Shown: piece after piece, positions 7,220-13,462 of the stretch | Layout of the letters: each line of letters starts with the position of its first letter | Position numbering within the stretch: the first letter of the stretch is position 1 | From: Chlorobiota bacterium | GTDB taxonomy: Bacteria > Bacteroidota > Bacteroidia > Bacteroidales > F082 | Direction of reading: 5' to 3' | DNA length: 33,786 bases | Assembly (NCBI GenBank): GCA_030618545.1 | Contig: JAUXDH010000009.1 | Location: forward strand, 1 to 33,786 | Position numbers and translations under genes: made by a program | Notes under the pieces: generated by a model | What the model was told of the DNA's origin: nothing | The model's database searches: none | The model's input: only the letters and a program-made list of their open reading frames with translations

Positions 7220-8314
7220 TTACCTCATCCCCATCTTCCACTTTTCAATCGCTTTGATAAAATCCCCGAAAAGGAAGGCCGTATCTGTTGGTCCGCTTGA
7301 AGCTTCAGGATGAAACTGGGTAGTGAAAATGGGTCGTGATTCATGTTTTAAACCTTCGTTGCTCTGGTCGTTGAGGTTAGTGAAGTAGGGAAGCCATCCC
7401 TGCGGAATGCTGTCGGAACCCACCGCGTAACCATGGTTTTGAGAACTCAGGTAAGCCCTGTTTGTGCCAACTTCCAGAACCGGCTGGTTGTGACTTCTGT
7501 GTCCGAATTTTAGCTTATAAGTTTTTGCACCTGCTGCCAGGGCAGTCAGTTGATGTCCCAGGCAAATGCCGAAGATGGGGCGTTCTTCCCCAATGGATTT
7601 TTTGAGGTTGACAATTGTATCCTTGCACATTGTTGGATCTCCCGGACCATTTGATATAAACAACCCATCATATTCTTCCTGGCTGTAATCGTAGTTCCAT
7701 GGCACCCTTATTACGGTAGTGTCATATCTTAACAGGAACCTGATGATGTTGCTCTTCACACCGCAGTCAATAAGCAATATCCTGTATTTTCCATTTCCAT
7801 AAACTATCCTTTCTTTGATGCTGACCTGGTCAACAAGGTTGTCTTTATTGGGGTCATAAAAAGGGATATCTTCATCGATAATGATCCTGGCAAGCATAGA
7901 TCCTTTTTCCCTGATGATTTTGGTTAGCATACGTGTGTCGATACCAAATAATCCGGGTATTTTTTCTTCTTTCAGCCAATCCCCCAGACTCATAGCTGCA
8001 TTCCAGTGGTTAAATTTAGAGGAGTAATCTGAGATGATAAGTCCACTGATGTGGATGTGTTCCGATTCAAAAAACTCGAGCATGCCATCCTGGATCGTTT
8101 TTCCGGGGACACCATAATTACCAATTGAAGGGTAGGTGAGAACAAGGATCTGACCCCGGTAGGAAGGATCTGTCAGGCTTTCCGGATAGCCGGTCATAGC
8201 TGTGTTGAATACGATCTCTCCGGCTGCCGATCCCTCATACCCGAAGGAATGCCCGGTAAACTCAGAGCCATCTTCAAGGATGAGTGATGCTGCTCGATAA
8301 TTGATTTGTGTCAT
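7220..8314 (-). CDS. carA: Carbamoyl-phosphate synthase small (glutaminase) subunit
   Basis: CarA hydrolyses glutamine and channels ammonia to CarB. The 364-residue protein has the N-terminal CPSase small-chain domain (LEDGSEFTGHSFG, TGYPESLTDPSY, about residues 13-52) and a C-terminal class I glutamine amidotransferase domain. The catalytic triad is intact: Cys251 in GICLGHQ, His335 and Glu337 in TTQFHPEAS. The oxyanion segment ISNGPGDPT (about 220-228) is also present. Like carB, it resembles the CAD version (IGNYG, GIDTRMLTK, SQNHGYAV). It is the first gene of the cluster, preceded by its own promoter, short leader ORF and attenuator. The ATG at 8314 gives the expected N-terminus. Confidence 0.97.
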   Translation of the reverse strand: MTQINYRAASLILEDGSEFTGHSFGYEGSAAGEIVFNTAMTGYPESLTDPSYRGQILVLTYPSIGNYGVPGKTIQDGMLEFFESEHIHISGLIISDYSSKFNHWNAAMSLGDWLKEEKIPGLFGIDTRMLTKIIREKGSMLARIIIDEDIPFYDPNKDNLVDQVSIKERIVYGNGKYRILLIDCGVKSNIIRFLLRYDTTVIRVPWNYDYSQEEYDGLFISNGPGDPTMCKDTIVNLKKSIGEERPIFGICLGHQLTALAAGAKTYKLKFGHRSHNQPVLEVGTNRAYLSSQNHGYAVGSDSIPQGWLPYFTNLNDQSNEGLKHESRPIFTTQFHPEASSGPTDTAFLFGDFIKAIEKWKMGMR

Positions 8315-8330
8315 GTATAAATTGGTGCAT

Positions 8331-8355
8331 AAAAAAAGACGGCATCGGCCGTCTT
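8331..8355 (-). terminator. Intrinsic terminator/attenuator in carA leader
   Basis: The minus strand AAGACGGC-cgat-GCCGTCTT is a perfect 8-bp stem with a 4-nt loop followed by seven Ts, 16 nt before the carA start codon. It shares the AAGACGG/CCGTCTTTTTTT core and the following RTGCAMC with the pyrB attenuator. As with pyrB, no promoter can fit downstream, so carA expression must depend on read-through. Confidence 0.85.
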
Positions 8356-8356
8356 A

Positions 8357-8395
8357 CTAATATAATTGTTGGTTTTTGTTCCGAACTTTAATCAT
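8357..8395 (-). CDS. Putative 12-residue carA leader peptide
   Basis: ATG at 8395 opens a 12-codon frame, MIKVRNKNQQLY, ending at TAG 8357-8359, one base before the attenuator stem. A ribosome finishing here would cover the left arm of the terminator and favour read-through. This is similar in logic to enterobacterial pyrE, where translation of the upstream rph ends close to the attenuator. Such a short frame can occur by chance; the position, not the sequence, is the argument. Confidence 0.4.
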   Translation of the reverse strand: MIKVRNKNQQLY

Positions 8396-8412
8396 AGAAT
8401 CAATTGTTCGGA
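8380..8412 (-). promoter_or_regulatory. 5'-end hairpin enclosing the carA leader start codon
   Basis: On the minus strand TCCGAAC (8412-8406) pairs perfectly with GTTCGGA (8386-8380), leaving a 19-nt loop that contains the leader ATG. The 5' arm starts about where transcription should begin. The hairpin could hide or present the leader start codon. This is seen in sequence; the role is inferred. Confidence 0.45.
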
Positions 8413-8415
8413 GTG

Positions 8416-8423
8416 CAAATATA
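8416..8423 (-). promoter_or_regulatory. Candidate carA promoter
   Basis: The minus strand reads TATATTTG, matching TAnnTTTG, with TTTT (one off from TTTG) 19 nt upstream. The predicted start is about 8412, giving a leader of about 100 nt that holds the hairpin, mini-ORF and attenuator. Confidence 0.55.
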
Positions 8424-8503
8424 ACTTTTGCAGCAATCAGATAAAAGTTTAGTTATTGACAATATTAGTCAGGAATGTTAATAACCTTTACTAACCCCAA
8501 CGC

Positions 8504-8745
8504 CTGTCAGACGACGGTCCCCTTTTTAACAAGGAGAGGACTTTCGGTGATAAACTCCACGTTTCTATTTCTAATAACAGGGAATGCAATAGAACACGAA
8601 AAACTCCTCCCCTTTTGAAGGGGAGGTTGCCGAAGGCCGGAGGGGTTACAATTAATATTATCAATTCCAACCACCCCTGATCTTTGCTCAGCTAACAAGT
8701 TAGCTTCGCTTCGATCTTCCCATCCTTTGAAAGGAGGGGAGTTGG
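8504..8745. repeat. Dispersed GC-rich palindromic repeats (CTCCCCTT-AAGGGGAG type)
   Basis: This gap between carA and the COG2403 gene contains no credible gene. It holds three related palindromes: a partial one near 8518-8540 (cccctttttaacaaggagagg), a perfect one at 8606-8626 (arms CCTCCCCTT and AAGGGGAGG, loop TTG) followed by gccgaaggccggaggggtt, and an imperfect one near 8720-8740 (catcctttgaaaggagggg). These resemble short interspersed repeats common in this phylum. The 63-codon ORF at 8507-8698 is made of this repeat and is not counted as a gene. Confidence 0.6.
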
Positions 8746-8758
8746 TAGCAACTATTAC

Positions 8759-8786
8759 AAAAAAAGCCTCCCGAAATCGAGAGGCT
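8759..8786 (-). terminator. Intrinsic terminator after the COG2403 gene
   Basis: Minus strand AGCCTC-tcgatttcgg-GAGGCT followed by seven Ts, about 20 bp after the stop codon of the gene ending at 8807. A 6-bp stem, extendable by an inner CG pair, with a T-tract is a good intrinsic terminator. Confidence 0.8.
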
Positions 8787-8806
8787 GCTACGAATACAAT
8801 CGCTTG

Positions 8807-10144
8807 TTACGCAAGTCCTTGTTTTTCTACAAAATCGTTCAGAATACCTTCCAGATTCGGAAAGCCAATTTCCTGAAGGTCATAATAAACCCTGGTGTTG
8901 GGTTTGTCTATTTTTATGATCCTGTTAAGGTCGATGGGTGTGCCAATCACAACCGAATCACATTCGGTATCGTTGATGGTTGTTTCCAGGTCTTTCAATT
9001 GCTGATCGCTATATCCCATGGCAGGTAGTAAGGTTCCAATATTCGGATAAATTTCGAATGTTTCGGCTAGTTTACCCACAACAAAAGGCCGTGGGTCAAC
9101 GAGTTTTGCAGCACCGAATTTATTAGCAGCCACTGTTCCTGCACCGATTTTCATTTCTCCATGCGTCAAGGTTGGTCCATCTTCCACTACCAGTACTTTT
9201 TTTCCTTTGATGATTTCAGGATTATCAACCGTGATAGGCGACGCTCCATCAACAACAATCGCGTCAGGGTTCACCTTCGCGATGTTTTCACGAACTGTCT
9301 GGATACCTGCCTGGTCAGCGCTATCCATTTTATTGATAACAACTACATCGGCAATACGAAGTGTAACTTCTCCCGGATAATACATTAATTCATGCCCGGG
9401 ACGGTGTGGATCTACAACGGTGATGTTGAGATCAGGTTTGTAGAATGGAAAGTCATTGTTGCCGCCATCCCATAAAATGACATCACAGCCATCCGGATCC
9501 TGCTCAGCAGCCCGTACAATAGCTTCATAATCAACACCCGCATAGATCACATTTCCGCGAACGACATGAGGCTCATATTCTTCCATTTCTTCGATGGTGC
9601 ATTTATGTTTGGCAAGATCATCTACAGTAGCAAAACGCTGTACCTTCTGAGCCGCAAGGTCTCCGTAAGGCATAGGATGACGGATAGCAACAACTTTCAG
9701 GTCTTTTTTCATCAGGTATTCAATTACCTTTCTGGATGTCTGGCTCTTGCCACAGCCGGTTCTAACGGCTCCAACAGCAATCACAGGTTTTGTGCTTTTT
9801 ACCATTGTGTCCCTGGGCCCGAGCAAAACAAAGTTTGCACCCGCGGCGTTAACAATGGCACTTATGCTCATTACCTTAGTGTAAGTCACATCACTGTATG
9901 AAAACACACAATCATCCACTTTCAGGTCTTTGATAAGTGCAACAAGTTCTGATTCATCATAAATAGGGATACCTTCAGGATAAAGGTCTCCAGCCAGTTC
10001 TGCAGGATATTTTCTCCCATCAATGTCAGGAATTTGAGCTGCAGTAAAAGCAACAACTTTGTAGTCTTCATTTCCACGGTAATATGTGTTAAAGTTGTGG
10101 AAATCCCTACCGGCAGCGCCGATGATAATCACATTTTTCTTCAT
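8807..10144 (-). CDS. COG2403-type P-loop protein (cyclic 2,3-diphosphoglycerate synthetase-like)
   Basis: This 445-residue protein belongs to the family annotated as predicted GTPase or cyclic 2,3-diphosphoglycerate synthetase-like. It opens with a Rossmann-like segment, VIIIGAAGRDFHNFN (about residues 5-19), which is the family hallmark. A P-loop follows in AVGAVRTGCGKSQTSR (about 123-138), then an IRHPMPYGDL block, DVILWDGGNNDFPF (a Walker B-like strand) and VVINKMDSAD, resembling an NKxD base-recognition motif. The archaeal relative makes a thermoprotectant metabolite; the bacterial substrate is not known and should not be assumed. It is a single-gene unit with its own -7 element and terminator, divergent from argS. 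Confidence 0.85.
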   Translation of the reverse strand: MKKNVIIIGAAGRDFHNFNTYYRGNEDYKVVAFTAAQIPDIDGRKYPAELAGDLYPEGIPIYDESELVALIKDLKVDDCVFSYSDVTYTKVMSISAIVNAAGANFVLLGPRDTMVKSTKPVIAVGAVRTGCGKSQTSRKVIEYLMKKDLKVVAIRHPMPYGDLAAQKVQRFATVDDLAKHKCTIEEMEEYEPHVVRGNVIYAGVDYEAIVRAAEQDPDGCDVILWDGGNNDFPFYKPDLNITVVDPHRPGHELMYYPGEVTLRIADVVVINKMDSADQAGIQTVRENIAKVNPDAIVVDGASPITVDNPEIIKGKKVLVVEDGPTLTHGEMKIGAGTVAANKFGAAKLVDPRPFVVGKLAETFEIYPNIGTLLPAMGYSDQQLKDLETTINDTECDSVVIGTPIDLNRIIKIDKPNTRVYYDLQEIGFPNLEGILNDFVEKQGLA

Positions 10145-10192
10145 ATTTAAAACGATTGTTTAAAAGGTTTTTATTTTCGATTTATTGGCTGG

Positions 10193-10200
10193 CAAATGTA
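10193..10200 (-). promoter_or_regulatory. Candidate -7 element for the COG2403 gene
   Basis: Minus strand TACATTTG matches TAnnTTTG, 48 bp before the start codon. No convincing TTTG lies 19-20 nt upstream. A clear promoter for the divergent argS was not found. Confidence 0.45.
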
Positions 10201-10347
10201 CGGTATTTGAATTGATTAATTGTTAAAAATTTAACAGGGGCATTGTGTAGTATTGTAATTTAGAATCAGTTTCAAAGAGGCTTCCCTGACCGCAATAAAA
10301 CAGTTAGTGAAATGCTTACTTTTGACACTCCAAATCAAGTTGTGGTT

Positions 10348-12135
10348 ATGATTGAGCATCTGCTGAAAGAAAAAGTAATACAGTCGGTTAAGGATCTTTA
10401 TGGAGCTGAAGTAAGTGTGAAAACCGTTCAGATTCAGAAAACACGTCCTGAGTTTGAAGGTGATTTTACAATTGTTGTCTACCCGTTTCTACGGTTGTCA
10501 AAAAAAGGGCCGGAGCAAACCGCCGAAGAAATTGGAAATTACCTTGCGGATCAGTTGAAGGAAGTTGAATCATTTAATGTGATTAAAGGATTTCTCAACT
10601 TTGTCATGTCCAATAGTTATTGGCTTGCCTTTTTCAACGATAACAGGGATGATGGTTCATTCGGAAAAGTCTATGCCGCGGAAAAGGAAGCTGTGGTTGT
10701 TGAATATTCGGCGCCCAATACCAATAAACCGCTTCACCTGGGGCATGTCAGAAACAACCTCCTGGGCTGGTCAGTTTCGGAGATTCTGAAGGCCAGTGGC
10801 CGAAAAGTAGTTAAAGTGAACCTGGTTAACGATCGGGGAATACACATTTCCAAATCCATGCTGGCCTGGCAGAAGTGGGGTGGGGGCAAAACTCCGGAGA
10901 GTGAATCCATGAAAGGGGATAAACTGGTGGGTGACTTTTATGTGATGTTTGATAAGGAATACAAGTGTCAAATGGTTGAATTGGTTGAATCGGGTATGAC
11001 CAAAGAAGAAGCAGCCAAAAAAGCAACTCTTATTCTTGAAGCCCAGGAAATGCTTCAGAAATGGGAGCAGGGCGATCATGCCACGAGGAAACTCTGGGAG
11101 CAGATGAACGATTGGGTCTACGATGGATTCGATGTAACCTACAAGCGCATGGGAATCGATTTTGATAAAATCTATTACGAATCAAACACCTACCTTCTTG
11201 GTAAAAAGCTCGTTGATGAAGGTATGGAGAAAGGCGTGTTCTTTAAAAAAGATGATGGTTCTGTCTGGTGTGATTTGTCAGAGGAAGGCCTCGATGAGAA
11301 ATTACTCCTCAGGGCTGACCGTACATCAGTTTATATGACACAGGATTTAGGCACTGCCCAGTTAAGGTATGATGACTATCATCCCTCAGATTTGATTTAC
11401 GTTGTAGGTAATGAGCAGAATTATCATTTTGATGTGTTGAAGATCATCATGAAAAAGCTGGGCAGGGAATGGGCGGAGCATATTCATCATCTGAATTATG
11501 GAATGGTGGAGTTGCCCCATGGTAAAATGAAATCGCGTGAAGGGAAGGTGGTGGATGCCGATGATCTGATGGATGAGATGGTGGAAATAGCAAGAAAGAC
11601 AACTGAGGAGTTAGGGAAGTTTGATGACTTTACGCCCGAAGAATCGGCAAAGCTCTATGAAATGTTGGGTCTTGGTGCCCTGAAATATTTCATGCTTAAA
11701 GTCGATCCGATGAGAACCATGCTCTTCAATCCGAAGGAGTCATTGGATTTCAATGGAAATACCGGGCCATTCATTCAGTATACACATGCAAGGATTAAAT
11801 CCGTTTTAAGAAAGGCTGAAGAAAGGGGTGTTTCTTATAGTGACAGATTTGAACTGCCAGGAGCTTTGGAGGAGAAAGAAAAGAATCTGCTAAAGCTTTT
11901 GCACGACTATCGACAAACCGTTCAGATGGCTGCCGAAAACCTGAGCCCGGCGATGGTGGCCAATTATACGTACGAGCTGGCAAAGGAATACAACCAGTTT
12001 TATCACGGGCATCCTATGCTGAAAGAACCTGATGAAAATGTTCGGAATTTCAGACTTGGTCTTTCAGGATTTGTTGGCAATACGATTAAATCAGCAACAG
12101 GATTGTTAGGAATTGAAGTGCCGGACAGGATGTAA
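10348..12135 (+). CDS. argS: Arginyl-tRNA synthetase
   Basis: ArgS charges tRNA-Arg with arginine. I prefer the ATG at 10348, 12 codons into the listed ORF, because MIEHLLKEKVIQSVKDLYG matches the usual N-terminal helix, while the extra residues do not. This gives 595 residues, a normal length. It shows the N-terminal Add-1 domain (EFEGDFTIVVYPF), the class I HIGH signature as HLGH at residues 130-133 in NTNKPLHLGHVRNN, the KMSKS-equivalent GKMKSREGKVV at about 392, and the C-terminal DALR anticodon-binding domain with FIQYTHARIKSVLRKA. It is monocistronic. Its stop codon is followed after only 11 bp by the first transposase-associated repeat. Confidence 0.97.
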   Translation: MIEHLLKEKVIQSVKDLYGAEVSVKTVQIQKTRPEFEGDFTIVVYPFLRLSKKGPEQTAEEIGNYLADQLKEVESFNVIKGFLNFVMSNSYWLAFFNDNRDDGSFGKVYAAEKEAVVVEYSAPNTNKPLHLGHVRNNLLGWSVSEILKASGRKVVKVNLVNDRGIHISKSMLAWQKWGGGKTPESESMKGDKLVGDFYVMFDKEYKCQMVELVESGMTKEEAAKKATLILEAQEMLQKWEQGDHATRKLWEQMNDWVYDGFDVTYKRMGIDFDKIYYESNTYLLGKKLVDEGMEKGVFFKKDDGSVWCDLSEEGLDEKLLLRADRTSVYMTQDLGTAQLRYDDYHPSDLIYVVGNEQNYHFDVLKIIMKKLGREWAEHIHHLNYGMVELPHGKMKSREGKVVDADDLMDEMVEIARKTTEELGKFDDFTPEESAKLYEMLGLGALKYFMLKVDPMRTMLFNPKESLDFNGNTGPFIQYTHARIKSVLRKAEERGVSYSDRFELPGALEEKEKNLLKLLHDYRQTVQMAAENLSPAMVANYTYELAKEYNQFYHGHPMLKEPDENVRNFRLGLSGFVGNTIKSATGLLGIEVPDRM

Positions 12136-12146
12136 AGGTGGATTGA

Positions 12147-12515
12147 AAAAGAACATGGGATGGGATTTGATGAGAATTACTTGTTCTGATTTGTTGAACC
12201 CCGTTGGGGTTACCTGATTTGGGACTTCACTTTTTACCACAGGTTTCACCTATGGTTATTCGTATTAAACCACTTCGTGGTTCAAAAATAATCCTCCAGG
12301 TTTGAGAGTTTTCCGGCAGGGCATTGTGCGATGGCGAGAGACTTTGTGGAACCACCTGTCTGCAGACATGGCTGGTATTCCAAATAATGGGAAAGTTATA
12401 ATTCAAAAGATTTAGCAATCCGCCTGAGCGGATTGAACAAGAATAGCCCTGTACGAAGTGCAGGGTAATAAAACAGAAATGAAACAAGAACCCTGAAAGG
12501 GTTCAACAATAAAGT
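12147..12515. repeat. Direct repeat copy A: six-hairpin array plus transposase 3' remnant
   Basis: This 369-bp block is about 98% identical to 12924-13292, with a constant offset of 777 bp and no net indel. It starts with the last 14 codons of a transposase gene (encoding EHGMGFDENYLF) lacking its 5' part. It then carries six hairpins: AACCCC-gtt-GGGGTT (12197-12211), CCACAGGT-ttc-ACCTATGG (12237-12255, one mismatch), AACCAC-ttc-GTGGTT (12268-12282), AATCCGC-ctga-GCGGATT (12417-12434), CCCTGTA-cgaag-TGCAGGG (12447-12465, one wobble) and GAACCCT-gaa-AGGGTTC (12488-12504). A perfect palindrome GTCTGCAGAC lies at 12358-12367. This fills the gap from argS to the intact transposase. Confidence 0.9.
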
Positions 12516-12519
12516 ATAA

Positions 12520-12966
12520 ATGAGTACATACACACAGATTCTTTATCAGCTTGTTTTCGGCACAAAAAACCATGAAATGACTATGATTGAATCAGGTCAG
12601 GAACGACTTTACAGGTTTATCTGGGGGATCTTAAGAAATAAAAATTGCCATTTGTACAGAATTGGGGGAGTAGAAGACCATATACATATCATCACACATA
12701 TACATCCAACTACGGCTGTTGCATATTTAGTAAAAGACATAAAACTCGCTTCATCCGGTTTTATAAAAACTGAAAACATTTTCCCTGATTTTAATGGCTG
12801 GCAGGATGGATACGGAGCATTTACTTACTCTATTTCAGCAAAAGATAATTTAATCGAGTATGTAAAAAATCAGAAAGAGCACCATAAAAAAATAAGTTTC
12901 AGAGACGAATACATCAGTTTGCTAAAAGAACATGGGATGGGATTTGATGAGAATTACTTGTTCTGA
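12520..12966 (+). CDS. REP-associated / IS200-like Y1 transposase
   Basis: A 148-residue single-domain HUH transposase of the Y1_Tnp family. The HUH metal-binding motif is DHIHII in GGVEDHIHIITHIHP (about residues 49-63), and the catalytic tyrosine is in NLIEYVKNQKEHHKK (about 108-122). The N-terminal strand YTQILYQLVFGTKNHE is typical. Such proteins cut and join single-stranded DNA at hairpins; the stand-alone versions linked to REP palindromes are called RAYTs. A hairpin (GAACCCT-gaa-AGGGTTC) sits 16 bp upstream of its start and another copy lies at the end of the downstream array, like left and right ends. All catalytic residues are intact, so the gene may be functional. Confidence 0.92.
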   Translation: MSTYTQILYQLVFGTKNHEMTMIESGQERLYRFIWGILRNKNCHLYRIGGVEDHIHIITHIHPTTAVAYLVKDIKLASSGFIKTENIFPDFNGWQDGYGAFTYSISAKDNLIEYVKNQKEHHKKISFRDEYISLLKEHGMGFDENYLF

Positions 12967-13292
12967 TTTGTTGAACCCCGTTGGGGTTACCTGATTTGGG
13001 ACTTCACTTTTTGCCACAGGTTTCACCTATGGTTATTCGTATTAAACCACTTCGTGGTTCAAAAATAATCCTCCAGGTTTGAGAGTTTTCCGGCAGGGCA
13101 TTGCATGATGGCGAGAGACTTTGTGGAACCACCTGTCTGCAGACATGGCTGGTATTCCAAATAATGGGAAAGTTATAATTCAAAAGATTTAGCAATCCGC
13201 CTGAGCGGATTGAACACGAATAGCCCTGTACGAAGTGCAGGGTTACAGAACAGAAATGAAAAAAGAACCCTGAAAGGGTTCAACAATAAAGT
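12924..13292. repeat. Direct repeat copy B: transposase 3' end and six-hairpin array
   Basis: Second copy of the 369-bp block, with hairpins at 12974-12988, 13014-13032, 13045-13059, 13194-13211, 13224-13242 and 13265-13281, each 777 bp from its partner in copy A. It begins inside the intact transposase gene. A few substitutions separate the copies (for example accacagg versus gccacagg, and gcattgtgcgatgg versus gcattgcatgatgg). The ORFs listed at 12227-12487 and 13004-13195 are the antisense reading of the two copies and not counted as genes. Confidence 0.9.
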
Positions 13293-13426
13293 CTGGTTCC
13301 CCCTTGGTTTAGCTCTTCCGGCTGGGCATCGTGCAAGGCCATAATCCGCCCCGGGTCTTTCTAACGATTTAACCTGTGCAGGCAGTTTTTTTGCAAGTTA
13401 ATGAAACCCCAATTGAATAATTTTAA
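13293..13426. other. Possible relic of a related repeat element
   Basis: After copy B, ggtttagctcttccggc and gggcatcgtgcaaggc resemble ggtttgagagttttccggc and gggcattgtgcgatggc within the repeats at about 75% identity. This may be the remains of an older relative of the element. No gene or clear promoter was seen before the DUF5916 gene. Confidence 0.3.
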
Positions 13427-13462
13427 TTGTTCAATAACCGATGTAAAATTGTAAATTGCCGG

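Noticed and set aside
8507-8698. 63-codon minus-strand ORF between carA and the COG2403 gene
   Set aside because: It consists of the dispersed palindromic repeat; the translated text (PPLQKGRSF, SPLLVKKGTVV) is typical of such repeats read as protein.
12227-12487. 86-codon and 63-codon minus-strand ORFs in the two repeat copies (12227-12487, 13004-13195)
   Set aside because: Both are antisense readings of the hairpin array. Their near-identity comes from the DNA duplication and their protein has no domain.
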